This document shows, one piece after another, positions 11,884-24,895 of a stretch of 64,000 bases of DNA. The stretch comes from Phaeosaccion multiseriatum (lineage: Eukaryota; Ochrophyta, other classes): NCBI GenBank assembly GCA_965112735.1, contig OZ218955.1:1798001-1862000 (forward strand), read 5' to 3'. Made by a program: the position numbers and the translations under genes. The notes under the pieces are model-generated. The model was not told the origin of the DNA. It saw only the letters and a list, made by a program, of their open reading frames with translations, and searched no databases. Each line of letters starts with the position of its first letter. The stretch's first letter is position 1.

Positions 11884-12315
11884 GTCTATCTCTCTATATC
11901 TCTCTCCTACGGGCAAGCTCCAAGCCTTCCCCCCCCCAAGAGCAGCACCCGAGCGGGGTTGGGCTGTGCGGCCCTAGGCACGTCCTCAAGTTTTCAGGCT
12001 CTCTCTCCTCCTCTTCTCCTGACTCTTACTGAGAGAGTGAATATATGACAGCGCGACGGAAGGGTTCGACCTTTACAGCGTAGTGCTTCAGCTGGTGTCT
12101 CTGTTCGTTCCCTGGCTAATTGAGATATCGATTTGGATATCCGATTTGGCCCTAAGTCAATTGGAAGGATGGCACTCTACGTCTGTCCTTGACTGGCATG
12201 GCATGGCATTATTTTTTATAACATAGGTCAGAAAGAAGTGATCCATAGCAGCACGCCGTTGCGCGGTTGCGTGCGTGTGAGCAGCAAGGAGTAGTCTTTC
12301 CCTTTTCCCTTTGAT
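11884..12315. promoter_or_regulatory. Divergent promoter region of PRMT10 and TIP41-like gene
   Basis: A 432-bp spacer separates two outward-facing start codons. A relatively AT-rich patch near 12110-12235 contains ATTTTTTATAACAT. No defined element can be named. Confidence 0.4.
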
Positions 12316-14330
12316 ATGTCAAGATTCGCCAATGCAGCTGAGCTGAAGGCGGCCCAGGCGACATGCTTGGAAGAGAGGAAGCCTCCTGCTCTAGAGGAGG
12401 AGGGAAAGCAGGAGGAGGAGGGGGAGGAGGGCGGGGGTGGTAAGGAGATCGGGCAGGGCATGGTCGGGCTGGAGCTGCGCAGCTGGGCCATCACAGTGAC
12501 GCATAAGCCTATCCTTGATGAGCACGAGCACGAGAGCCTCGTCAGAAGGCTCGGGAAGGCGGAAGGCAAAGGAGCAGGAGAAGAAGGTGAGGGAGGGACA
12601 GGTGAGCCGCGGAGAGAGTCCAGACGGGGACGAGCAAAGCAAACGAACAAGGGGCACCCCTCTCGCTGAAAAACGCCAAGAAGATGGCGGGGTGCCGATC
12701 ACTTGATACGCCACGCCTCCCTCAAGTTTAGAGACCTCACTTCACTTCCATCCTCCTCCCCTCCTCCTGATATCCTGTGTGTACCCCACCCCGGCCCCGC
12801 TTTGACCAACAATTAACAGAGGAGCAGAAAGAAGAAGAAGCATGCGTGTCTTCCTGTGGGTCGCTCCTGGTCAACGACACCCACCTGCAGCTGCCGGAGC
12901 TGCTCTTTGGCAACAGCAAACTCGAACTGCACCACCTCGCCTCGGGACTGAAGCTCTCCCTCCACGCAGAGGGGGCTCTCCGCAGCTGGGTGGAGCTCTT
13001 TCGGGAGGGAAACTTCGAGGTACGTTCGTGTATGTATGTATGCATGTATGTATGTATGTATGTATGCGTATATGCATGTATGCATACATGTATGTATGTA
13101 TGCGTTGCACCAAGTACCTGGGGATCGTTCGTTGTCCTCGGTTCGTGCATGCGTGCATTCGTTTTTCACTGGGAAGCCCCAGGCAAGGAGGGGAGGGTAT
13201 TGCCCGGATTCTGGGTTTACCTGGGTTGTCTGTGGGCTTGATACTAGTAAGTATTAGTAAGTATTAGTACGTATGGCCTGCTGACTTCCCATCCCCCATC
13301 CCCATCCCCTTCCCTCACCATGTAGGTGATAAAGGTCCCCGAGGCTCGAGAGTGGGAGGCCCATTTGGTGGCTGCAGACCCAAAGAAAGGAGGCACCGCC
13401 GCGGCTGCAGGGGGGGTGGGTGCTTTGAAGCGAGAGGAATACGACTGGTGTTGGCGGAATGAATATAGAGGGACCACTTCGGTGGACAGTTGCAGCACGC
13501 CCACCCCCAGCGGTAGCCTCGCCCCAGAAGGAAGAGGAGGAGGAGGAGGAGGAGGAGGAGGAGGAGGAGGAGGAGGAGGAGCAGCAGCAGTGGGAGGAGG
13601 AGGAGCAGGAGCAGGAGGAGCAGCAGCAGAAGGAGGAGGAGGAGGAGGAGGAGGAGGAGGAGGAGGAGGAGGAGGAGAAGGAGGAGGAGGAGCAGTAGGA
13701 GGAGGAGAAGGAGGAGGAGGAGGGGGGGGGGGGGAGGGGGAGTTCGAGAGAAAGGGTGTGTGGGAAGACCAGGAGGAGAGTGGCATAGACATGGCCATGC
13801 TGCAAGACTTCTCCCTGCCCATCTTGTTCTACGACGAGGTGCGTGTGTATACATACAGTCGTACGTAATCGTATATCCCTTCCCCTCTCTCTCTCTCTCT
13901 CTCTGCTTGTTCTCATCCTTCTTCGCCCCCCCGCCCTGCTCTCGAGCAAGCAGTTGGTAACCTCCCTCCCATATCTGCTTGTGTACTACCTCCCCCTTGA
14001 CTCTGCTGCTGGCTCTGCTGCTCAGGTGGTGTTCTTTGAGGACCATTTACATGACCATGGGGAGCTTCAGTTCTCCGCCAAGGTATAGAGAGGAGGGAAG
14101 TGGGCGGGGGGGAGAGGGGGGGTTAAAGGGTTCGTAACGCTGTTTTGCCCGGAACATCCCTCTTCTTTTCATCCCTCTTCTTTCCTCTCTCTTCCTCACT
14201 GAACGACTTACTGACTGGCTGCCTGACGTTCGCCCGTCCCTTTGTGCTTCCTTCTATGCCTGCCTGCCCAACGTATATATATATATATATATATACGTGT
14301 CATGAATGTACATACGTATGCTATGCTGTG

Positions 14331-14364
<34 letters not shown>

Positions 14365-14712
14365 CAGCTGCGGGTCATGCCTACTTGCTTCTTCGTACTG
14401 GTGCGGTACTGGCTGCGCGTGGACAGAGTGCTCATCAGCACACACGAGGTGCGTTACTTCCACAAGTTCGGAGAGGCACATGTGTACCGCAATGTGAGCA
14501 AGCAGCAGGTCACCTTCGACGAGCTGGGGCTGGGGATGGGGAATGGGTTGCAGCAATTGGGTATCCCACAGCAGCCCAACAAGCTGCCCAAGGAGGGGGG
14601 CGGCATGGGTGTGAGCAGCGCGCTTCTCAACCCCGATGAGGCGGCCGTGCGGAGGGCTTTGCGGCCAGCCCCGGGGTGGGAGGAGCCAAGGTACCAGCAC
14701 CTCAGGCTATAA
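12316..14712 (+). CDS. TIP41: TIP41-like protein (TIPRL family), PP2A-type phosphatase regulator
   Basis: TIP41/TIPRL proteins bind PP2A-family catalytic subunits or the TAP42/alpha4 subunit and modulate TOR signalling. Exons: 12316-12586, 12820-13019, 13326-13838, 14026-14082 and 14368-14712 (461 aa). Conserved blocks in order: WAITVTHKPIL; LQLPELLFGNSKLELHHL; IKVPEAREWE; EEYDWCWRNEYRGT (the family DWTYTT-YKGT region); LPILFYDEVVFFEDHLHDHG; LRVMPTCFFVLVRYWLRVD; and RYFHKFGEAHVYR. These cover the whole family core. It is longer than the roughly 270-aa human protein. The extra length is an acidic N-terminus, a Gly-rich tract of about 70 codons encoded by GGA repeats (13521-13740) between the YRGT and FYDE blocks, and a C-terminal tail. 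Confidence 0.93.
13521..13741 (+). repeat. Coding (GGA)n tract in TIP41-like exon 3
   Basis: GGA/GCA codons give poly-Gly with Ala in the reading frame of the exon. The frame is held through the tract, and the conserved TIP41 blocks resume after it. It is probably a length-variable microsatellite inside a coding exon. Confidence 0.85.
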
Positions 14713-14927
14713 CCCCGCGTCATCTGTATATATATATATATATATGTGCCAAGCATAAGTGTCCGTAGTATATTATGTACTTCCCTTCAATAGTAAGCAG
14801 CGCGGGGCCCTGCTAAAAAACACGAAGCAAAAGAAGGCGACTTCCTGGCTGCTGCTGGCTGCTGTTTGGCACGACACTGTCTTCATTCGCGCCTCCTGTC
14901 GCCGTCCAGCTGACAGACAGACAAGAT

Positions 14928-14963
<36 letters not shown>

Positions 14964-15213
14964 AGAGAGATAGAGGAGAAACAAGCTTCGAGTTTGTATG
15001 CCCGCCTTGCCCTTCCTCTCGATGGGCCCCACGGAAGGAGAGGTCACACTTCGTGCATACGCATCACCGAGTGGTGAGCAGTAGTTCCGTAGTCGAGGCG
15101 AGAAACCATTCCGTCCCCCTCCGCTCCTGTCTGCACCGTGCTCATCGCACCCCACACGCGCCTGTCGGTCACCTGTCGGTCGCCTGTCGGTCACCTGCCG
15201 GTCACGTGTTGAG
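14713..15213. other. Convergent 3' region between TIP41-like gene and CSN4
   Basis: Both genes terminate here. It holds TATATA repeats near 14730, a (CA)n run near 14932-14960 and a four-fold CTGTCGGTCAC/GC repeat at 15162-15205. No coding region is supported. Confidence 0.5.
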
Positions 15214-16707
15214 TCATTGGTGCATGCTAGATGCTGCAGATGCTGCATCACCCTTCTCTTGTTGTTCTGTGGCGGCCTCCACCACATGGGGGTGCTTGTG
15301 CGCAATGGTCTCTACCGCCATGTTGACTCGATTGCAAAGGCCAGAGATGCGATCGTCCCACTGCTGCAGTTCGTCCATGTCTCCCTTGAAGATAAGCAGC
15401 CCGTCCACCTGGGGAGGGAGAGGTCCAGAGGGGATCCAATGGTGTGGGGAGGGGGGGGGAGGGGGGTGGAGGAGTTGTTCATTTCAGTTGCTGTCAGTTT
15501 CAGTTTCAGTTTCGTTTCAGTCAGTTCAGTGACATACGCACACAACCCCCCCCCTCATACTCTACATGTGCCTGTATGCAGGGCCTTGTGACACACATGC
15601 ATACATACACTCACTCTCTCTTCCCTTCCCTCCCCTCCCCTCCCCTACCTGATGAATAGAGGCTATATACACACACACACACACACACACGCACGCACAC
15701 ACACACATCTCCCTTCCCCTCCCCTCCCCTCCCCTCCCCTACCTGATCAATGGAGGCCTTGAGCCTTCCCTCCGACACCATCCTCGCCGCTACTTTTTCC
15801 GACTTGTCCATTTGAATGTCCAGCAGCCTTCCCAGCTCCTCGAAGCGAATGTTGTCATAAATGCGGCTCGCGGCCAACACGTTGTGCTCAATCACGGCAC
15901 GCTCCAGAATGGTGAGACCGTCGCCGGACACGGCTTGCTGGTGCGGCATGAGGCCATTCTGGAATATCATCATTTCCGACTGGGGTGGGGGGGGGGGGGT
16001 TGCATGTGTGTGTGTGGGTGGGTATATCAGAGGAGAGGGGAGGAGGCCTCAGAGAGAGAGTGTGTGTGTATACAGACAGAGAGAGCGGAGAGAGGGAGGA
16101 ATACAAGAGAGAGAGGGAGTAAACAGAGAGACAGAAAGTACACAGAGAGAGAACGTATACAGAGAGGGAGGGAGACAAAAGAGACCCACCCACCAGACAA
16201 AAGAGACCCACCCACCTTCCTGAGGATTTGTTGTGTGTACATCTTAGTGAGCACAGCGGAGTGTGTGCTTCCCGTGAGGGAGTTGTCCAAGCTGTGCAGC
16301 CTCTCGTCCTGACACCAGGGGGGAGGGAGGGAGGGAGGGAGGCAAGTAGAATCAAGTCAGGGAAAACCAAACCAAGCATGTAATGAAGCCAAGCACGAGC
16401 ACCACAGTATAACTCCAAACTCTCCCTCTCTCCCTCCCTCTCTCCCTGCCTCCCTCTCTCTCCACAAGACTAACCAACACACCAACACCACGTGTTACTG
16501 ACCTTGTATAGAGTGCCGAGGATCCTGGAGCGTTGCGGCCCTGCCTTGCCCAGGATGGCGCACGTGATGGCCTTCTCCAGCAGCTCCAGCCGCTCCTCGG
16601 AGCTCACCCCCTTGTGTTGCGTCTGACTGAGGTCATAGAACCGCATGGCCGCGTCCAGGAACTTGCGATTCGCATCGAGGACCTAAAGCAGTGTGTGTGT
16701 GTGTATA

Positions 16708-16747
<40 letters not shown>

Positions 16748-17789
16748 GCAGTGTGTGTGTATAGCAGTGTGTGTGTGTGTGTGTGAGCATGTGCATGTGT
16801 GTATGGTGGATAGGGCAGAGTGGCGGGTGGACGGGGACGAGGAGGAGGAGGGGGTGGGTGCGTGTCGTTCGTCGACGGGGAGAACAAAGCAAAGGCCCAT
16901 TACCCCTCGCCACCCACCCATTCACTCCTCCACCCATCCATCCACCCACCTACTCACTCCCCCACACCCACCCACTCACCCACCCACCTACCCATCCATC
17001 CACCTACCCACTCCCCTACCCACGTACCCTCGCGGCCGTGGTTCTGTACCGGAGCTGCAGCACAATATCGTCCACTTGGTGCATGAAGGGACTCGCTTTG
17101 TTGACATAGTTCTCCGCAGAGTCCGGCTCCTCATCCGCCAGAAAGGCCTCTGCCACCTTCACGTACACATCCGCTTTCTCCGCGTCGCTGAAGTTCCGCC
17201 CTATACACATAAAATACATATAATATATACAATATGTATATATATGAAAGAGAGAGAGAAAGCAGAAAGGGGGTGACATGTTGAGTTTGTGGGGGCGGTT
17301 GGGTCAGTGGAGGGAGAAGGAGGGGGAGGAGGGGGAGGGGGAGAGGGAGAGGGAGGAGTTGATAGAGTACAAGCAAGAGTGCGACGGCATAGAGAAAGCG
17401 TATGTGTAGACGTGTAATGACCCACCCACCTCCTTCCTTCCCTCCCTCCCTCCCTCCCTCCCTCCCTCCCTCCCTCCCTCCCTCCTTCCCTCCGTATCAC
17501 CACCACACCCACCTGATCCGTCCATGTTGAGCCCCGCAAGGACGTTGGCCGCCTCAGTGTACTCCTGGTCGCTGCTCAAGCGCTCGAAGAGGGTCTTGCG
17601 CATGAGGTAGTCTGCTTCGTCTAGAGCAATCACCTGAGACGACATGTTGATAGTGATGAGGTCAGGCAAGGTAAAAATATCCTCATAAGCGAGCCCCACT
17701 TCCCTCCACCCACCTCCCTTCCCTTCTCCCTTTCTTGTTCATTTCCCACCCATCCACCCCCCCACCCCCCCTCCATCTCTCTCTTTCTT

Positions 17790-17865
<76 letters not shown>

Positions 17866-18491
17866 GGCCCACCACTCACATGCGCTTTGATTCTGTCCAC
17901 ACAGCCCGCAGCAAGGTCCCTGTACCCGTCCGAGTCTGCAATGTACGGGCAGATGAGCTCCGCGAAGGAGAGGGATGCCTGCCGAGACACCACCTGCGGA
18001 GTGCTGTCTGACATGACTGTAGAGGAGGCCAGGGAAGAAGGAAGGAAGGAAGGAAGGGAGGAAGGAAGGAAGGAAGGAAGGAAGGAAGGGGCAGAGGGAT
18101 AGGGGGGGGGTCGGGGGGGGGGGGGGGGGGGGTTAGGGGGGGATCTTGCGCTTTTATCATGTTTGCTTGATATTGGGCGACAGGTGCGCTCGGCAGGAAG
18201 CTTGAGGGCTTAACATGCATTGTCAAGAGGAGGAGGTCTCCAGGCAGAATACGGAAAGAAGGAAGGAGAAAAGCAATTGGGGGGAAGGAGGACGGGGATG
18301 TATCTATTCCCTCCATACACTCCTCCTCACACAACTCAACTGAGCTCAAACACCGCCTTCAAGTCCTCGAGGTCCTCCTCCTTGCCCCCGTTCAGCCCCG
18401 CCAATATCTCCTGGTACTTGGCCAGCTTGTCTCTCTGCTCCGGCATGGACGCCACTGCCGCCAGCGCCGCTGCTACCGCGGTGCTGCCCAT
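15214..18491 (-). CDS. CSN4: COP9 signalosome subunit 4 (PCI domain)
   Basis: Structural subunit of the COP9 signalosome, which removes NEDD8 from cullins and so controls ubiquitin ligases. Eight exons: 18491-18341, 18016-17880, 17633-17513, 17200-17028, 16682-16503, 16308-16216, 15979-15743 and 15408-15214 (428 aa; human about 406). Recognisable blocks: SRQASLSFAELI; YTEAANVLAGLNMDG; KVAEAFLADEEPDSAENYVNKAS; AITCAILGKAGPQRSRILGTLYKDER; then the PCI winged helix MPHQQAVSGDGLTILERAVIEHN, ASRIYDNIRFEELGRLL and GRLKASIDQVDGLLIF. The C-terminal helix contains WDDRISGLCNRVNM. The start at 18491 matches the family N-terminus; an in-frame ATG at 18650 would add 53 residues and is less likely. Confidence 0.95.
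17781..17865. repeat. (CT)n dinucleotide repeat in CSN4 intron
   Basis: A nearly pure CT run abuts the donor-side end of the CSN4 intron on the plus strand. On the transcribed strand it reads as GA repeats just after the exon ending at 17880. Confidence 0.9.
18020..18145. repeat. (GGAA)n and poly-G tract
   Basis: GGAA repeats followed by a broken G run of about 40 bp lie in the first CSN4 intron. On the gene strand this gives a strong polypyrimidine tract before the acceptor at 18017. The G-run could also form G-quadruplexes. Confidence 0.75.
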
Positions 18492-18887
18492 TGTCCCTTT
18501 CCCCAGCAGAGGACCCGTTAACGGCCTGAAGTAGGCCTTGCTACGCCGTTTAGGCCTTTCTACGCCGTTGTCTCGTTCTTCCTTTTGCACTCCGCCAGTC
18601 TCTTCGTCTCTTAAGGAGAGAAAAAAAAAGAGTTTTTCCTTTCCCTCCAAGTTTCACACTGCTTGTCTGTCCTGAATGCACCACTGCCGCGTCAACTTCT
18701 TCTCTTTCAGCCCCCTGTTTACTTATCAGCCTCGGTTGTGGCGGCGCAGAAGAAATAGGGTGGAGGAGGGATGGGGGGAGGAATGAAGGAGAAAATGGTA
18801 ATGACCATTGAGTGCCATTTTTAATGACTTCTGTGAATTTTTTGTCCTACAAAGAGGAGTACCACGTCTTTATACCATTTGTTATCA
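18492..18887. promoter_or_regulatory. Divergent promoter region of CSN4 and ABC transporter
   Basis: A 396-bp spacer lies between outward-facing start codons. A short inverted motif (GCCTTGCTACGCCGTTTAGG, then CCTTTCTACGCCGTTG) repeats near 18533-18570. No core promoter element is clear. Confidence 0.4.
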
Positions 18888-20204
18888 ATGCAACATGCAG
18901 CGTGGCCCATGCTGCTCTTGCTGCTCATCTGTGCAGTGCTCTTGCTGCCTGCAACGCCTCTTTTGTTGAATCCTACGCGCAGCGTGTGGTCAAGTACAGG
19001 TCCTTCTCAATCACCATGGCGGTGTGGCGGGAATCAGCAGCGTGGCGGACCACTGTCCGTGTCCATGGTCGTTCCTCTGCACGGAATGGGGAGACTGTTG
19101 CATAGATCAAGACGGAAGTCCAGAGCACTGTCAACGCAACTACAAGCGGAAGCCGTCGTGGGCAGAGCCAGCTATGGCAGATCAAGTGAGGAGCACAAGA
19201 TATTCCGCCAACGGGGGGCTTTGGAGACTTGGCGGAGCTTCACGAAGAGGCTCAAGACGAGTGAGTGAAGCACGCAACCTCGCATCCACGCAGCACGCAT
19301 GCATGCAGGCAGGCAGGCAGGCATACCCCAAATCCCTTATTAGATGTCTTTGCCTTCATCACCCTCTCTCTCTCTCTCTCTCTCTCTCTCGTTCTCTCTC
19401 TCTCTCTGTGGGTCGCTCTCTTTTCTTCCGCCCTCTGTTCGCCCCTCCCCGCACCGCACCCCTCGGGCGTTTCACTGCCAGCCTACCCTTTCCCTCTTCG
19501 CCTCGTCCAATACCAACCTCTGCCCCTGCCCCTACTTGCTGTTTTTTGCCAACTCAGCCATGAAGAATCCGGAGAAGAAAGGCGAGGTAGGGAAGAAAGA
19601 GTGGGGCTATATGGGGAGAATTGCGGGCGCAGAGAAAGCCCTCCTCGCCTTCTCCGTCGTCATGCTCATCGCAGCAGCAGGTGAGGGAGGGAGGAGGAGG
19701 AGGAGGAGGAGGACGAGGAGGAGGCATTCTCGCCCTTTATACACGTACTCTCAACCTGCTTCTCTGAACCTTTCTCTCACAGTGTGCGAGGTGGCAGTCC
19801 CTCACTTCACCTCCAGGTGTCTCAACGCCGTGGCCTTCTCCCACGATATGGTTGCCTTCCGCAAGTACTTTAAGGCAAGCAAGCAAGCAACCAACCCATC
19901 CTCTACACCCCCCCCCATTGTGTCTCTCTCCCCCCCCTGCTCGCCCTTACGCGCGCCCCTCCCCTTCTCCCTACTTCTCACTGTCGCTTTCGCCCGGTTT
20001 CCGCTTCTCTGAATCACACGCACACGCACTCACGCACGCACGCACTCACGCACGCACGCACTCTCTCACACACACTCATGCGCAGGGGATGGTGCTGTAC
20101 AGCGGCCTCGCTGCGGTGTTTACAGGCCTACGAGGAGCCGCCTTCTGGCTCGCAGGCAACATCGTTGTGGCCAAAGTGAGTGAGGAGTGAGCAGTGAGCG
20201 GCCA

Positions 20205-20251
<47 letters not shown>

Positions 20252-22776
20252 TAATCAGCGCCGATAGGAAGGAGGGGATGGCCCATATAACCGTGCGTAC
20301 AAAGGGGAAGGCCGTCCCATGGGGAGGGCAGTCCGAGGTATGACTGCGCGGGGGGGGGGGGAGAGGAGGAGGGGAGGACCACCCATAGCCGGGCTCGGGT
20401 TGGGCCGGTGGTCGGAGGCGGGGGTGGTGGTTAAGGCGGGAGTGGGTGTGGAGAGGGGAGGTAGAGCGGTGCATTTCGGCGAGAGGGTGGTGTTGCTGCC
20501 GGGGCTCATCTATTTTCCATCTCCTTGCGCGCCCGTGCCCTGCTCCGTCCGCGCTCTCTCTCTCTGTCTCTCATCCTTCCTCTCTCTCTCGCTCGCTCGC
20601 TCCCTCTCTCTCTCTCCTCCTCCTCCTCCTCCTCCTCCTCCTCTCTCACCCCCCCTCTTCTCTCCCCTTCCTTCTACTCTGCCCATATGCACTTTTGTGC
20701 CTCCCCTTGATTGCTTTTTTCTTGTCTTAGGTGCGCTACGACCTCTTCTCGGCTCTGCTTGACAAGGATATCTCCTTCTTTGACGAATCCGAAACAGGGC
20801 AACTTACCAGGTACTTGCCGTAAGCTTACGTTTGGAGTACGTGAGGGTGCCATGGTATGGCACATTATAGGTCCAAAGGATCTTTGGTGTCGATTTGTGT
20901 CTTTTTCCCTTTTCCGTGTACCTTGGTACTACCCTATCCCAATAGTGCCCATACCTTGTACTTCGAAGTACTACCCTCTATCTTTTCCCCACCCCTCCAC
21001 TTTCCTCTCCTGACTTACGTGCTTCTTTCTCCCTCTCTCGCGTGCTCCCCTCTCGTGCGTGCGTGCGTGCGTGCTCATGTGTGTGTTTGTGCATGTGTGT
21101 GTCCCTCCTCCTTGCGGCGATGAACCACACCACACCACACCACACCACACCACACCACAACCCTTCAGTCGGCTGTCCAGCGACACAACAAAAGTACGTA
21201 AGCACGAGATGAGAGCTCTGCTTCACCACCCCGGGTGCTTTCTTGCGCCTGACCCTGACCCTGAACCTGTCCATAACCCTTACCCTTTCCTCGTCCCCTC
21301 TCCCTCTCCCTCTCCCCCTCCCATTTCTACAAGATATCCAATGTGGTGTCCTTCCATGTGAATATCATCCTCCGCCAGGCCATCCAGGCCATCGGGGGCA
21401 TTGCTTACCTCTTTCACCTCAATAGAGAGCTTGCTGCAGTCACTGTCACAGGCATGGTGAGTGTAGTGAGTGAGTGAGTGAGTGAGTGAGTGAGTGAGTG
21501 AGTGAGCGAGTGAGCGAGTAGCTCTGGGGTGGGGTGGGATGAGGCGCGTCCTCTCCCCTGGTATGTCTGAGTGCGCGATTGAGGCCTCTGACTCGTTCCA
21601 TGGCTGCCTGCTTTCGTGCTGCCTCTGCTGCAGTACCAACCAACCGCTGCTCTATAACCAACTGCTGCTGCTTTTCCTGCTACTTGTTTGTTTACTCAGG
21701 TGGGGGTGGGTGTGATTACCAATTACTACGGGCTGTTCAGCCGCCGCATCAGCAAGGCCGTGCAGGGGGTGCTGGCAGAGGCGGGAGGTGAGAGGGGGGG
21801 GTTGGGCTCTGCTTCATGACAAGCCAGCTGTGATGCCACCGGGTGCCTCCGTATTTAGATACTTTGTGTGTGTATGTGTTGGTGTGTGTTGCCCTCCTTA
21901 TCTTCTCCCTCGTCCCGCCCTTCCCTTCCTGCCGATGGCCCCCTACGACACACACACACACACACACATAGGCGTGGCAGAGCAGTCTCTTTCTCTCGTT
22001 CGTGTGGTGCGCGCCCACGCGACAGAGAAGCTCGAGAGGAAGCGATACGCAGACAAGATCAAAGACACGCTGACTTTGCAGGTACCTTGCTGCCACACCG
22101 CTTCACTGCACAACTGCCTCATCATCTTCGTGCCTTGCTTTGCCTTGCCTCTTCTATGTTCTGTTCTTGCTGCCTTGGCTGCTTGTTTGGTTGGGGCCGA
22201 TGCGGGTCAAATCCATCCACCATCTCATATCCTGCTCCATCCACTACCATCCACCAAATATACAGGAGGCCCAAGGCGTGGCCTACGGCGTGGCGAGGGT
22301 GGTGCTCGGATGGCTCAATGCGGCGGTCATCGCCTCTGTACTCCTGTTGGGATCGAGGATGGTCTTCAGCGGAGCCATTAATGGAGAGCAGCTCACGTCC
22401 TTCCTCTTTTACGTTAACTTCGTCAGCGGTGCCAGCTGTAAGTTAAGGCCTGTCTACAGATGGAACCAAGAGGGGGGAGGTTAACGGGCATTGACGGGAA
22501 GTTCTGTCTCTCCCTCTGTCTCCCCCTCCTCCCCGTCTCTGCCTCCTCCTCCTCCTCCTCCTCTCTCTCTCCGCATGTGAAGTCGACGTGGGCGACCAAT
22601 GGGCGAAAATCGAGGAGGCTCTGGGGGGTGGAGCGAAGGTCTTTGAGTTGATGGAGAAGCAGGGCAAACACCTCACGGTGGCGCCGAGAACAGATATCGA
22701 GGCGGAAACCGACGCTGGCAGTGACGAGAGCAGTAGCCACAGCCCTCAACAGCAGCTCCTGGACCGGGCAGGAACA

Positions 22777-22816
<40 letters not shown>

Positions 22817-22971
22817 CAGCAGGAGGACCAGGGATCAAGGAGAGAAAGCCCACGCGGGGCGGAACGAGAGGGACGCTTGTGCTCAAGTGAGTCAGCCATC
22901 GTTGGCGGCACGTGTGTGACTGTGTGTGTGTATGTATGTGTGACTGTGTGTGTGCGTGTATGTCGAGCTGT

Positions 22972-23008
<37 letters not shown>

Positions 23009-23866
23009 CATGCAACTATGTGCGACTCATGATTTTGTGTGCGATTGGTACACAGGATAGATACGCTCCGTGCAAAGAGGAAAGTGATCCTCCGCTCGCC
23101 CGCCCCCGCCCCTTCTGCTCTGTGTTGACTTGTGCAATCAATTCACCTCAATGCAATTCAATTCATGCCGTGCATCCCCCCCTCGCTCTGGCTCTCTCTT
23201 TTTTCATATTTACCCTCCCCCCACACACAGAGATTGCTACTTCAGCTACCCCTCCAGACCGGGCTTGCTCGTGCTCAAGGGCCTCAACCTGCGAGTCAAG
23301 CAGGGAGAGAAAGGTGACAGTGTGGGGAGTCGGGGGTGGGCAGTGGGGTGGGGGGAGGGGTGTGGGTTTCCGAGTAGAGGCTTTGCGTGTCTCGGAGCAT
23401 GTGTGCCATTCAGAGGCGGAGGAAAATGCGCGAGCAGAGTTCGTTTGGGTGGACGCATGATGGTGACTTGAAGTAAGGCGTGGTTCGCTCGCCTCTTTCC
23501 TCTCCGCTTTCGAAAGGACTTCCACCAACCCACTCAGAACCCATCAACCAAAGCGCAAACCCATTCCACTTCGATCACCATCACGCGACATCGGTCGTCT
23601 ACGCCACGCGTCCGGCCCTCTCGCTCTCTTGTCTCACTTACCTGTCGTCCCTGTTGTGCCCCTGTCCCTCTATCCCTGTCTGGTGCGCTCTCTACAGTGG
23701 CCCTCATCGGTGTGAGTGGGGGAGGGAAGAGTACTGTGATGCGTCTCATCAGTAGGTACGCGTCAGCAGCAGTTGGTGATACAGCAGTAGCTACAGCAGT
23801 GTGGAAGCTCAGAGCTTGTTTTAAGTTTTAAAAGTCATCGTACCTTTGAAGGGGAGGAATGTATGG

Positions 23867-23913
<47 letters not shown>

Positions 23914-24841
23914 GTGATGATGGTGATGATGATGATGATGATGAGGAGGAGGAGGAGGAGGAGGATGATGATGATGATGATGATGATGGTGATGGTGATG
24001 ATGATGATGATGATGATGACTCCCAGAGCAAGAAGTGCCCATCCTGTCACCCCTTACTGCATGTGCATGTGCATGTCACCCCTCACTGCAACTGTATTGC
24101 CTCTCATACACTTACGTGTTCTACCACAGGTTCTACGAGTTAGACCAGGGATCGGTGACCTTGGATGGCAGAGAGATCAACACGTACTCTGTAGAGGAGC
24201 TAAGCCATCGCGTGGCTTGGGTCTCGCAGGAGCCACAGCTCTTCCCACTGTCCATTAGAGACAACATTGCCTACGGGTGAGTGTGTGTGTGAGAGAGAGG
24301 TAGAAGGAGAGAGAGAAAGAGGGTAGTAAGTTGTGATGTAGGGAAGGAGAAGAAAGAGAATGAAAGGAAGGCGAGAGATAGGTTTGGGGGGAGGGAGAAA
24401 GAGAAGAAAGATAGAGGGGTGGGAGAGAGATAAGAGTTGGAGGGAGGCGAGAGGAAGAGAGAGAATTGGAGAGAAACCGGGGAAAGAGCGAAGGAGACAG
24501 AGAAAGCCTTCGTCATCCCGCTCACCCACCCCAACCCGCCTACCCTCCATAACCCCACTTCACTCCACTACACACTGCTGCCCTTCATACACTCTGCCCT
24601 CTGCTTGCTTGCTGCAGGCTTCCAAAAGGCAGTTACACGGAGGATGACGTCATCGAAGCAGCGGTTGCCGCGAATGCGCACGGCTTCACTATCTCACAGC
24701 CCCAAGGCTACAACACCCTTGTTGGGGAGGGGGGCACAACGCTCTCCGGAGGGCAGCGGCAGAGGCTGGCCATCGCGAGGGCACTCATCAGAGACCCCGA
24801 GGTGTGTGCGCGCGCGTGTGTGTGTGTGTGTGTGTGTGTGA

Positions 24842-24895
<54 letters not shown>

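Noticed and set aside
18973-19185. 70-aa minus-strand frame with a hydrophobic segment opposite ABC exon 1
   Set aside because: The plus frame joins in phase to exon 2 of the ABC gene and completes a 2313-nt coding sequence, while the minus frame has no partner exons.
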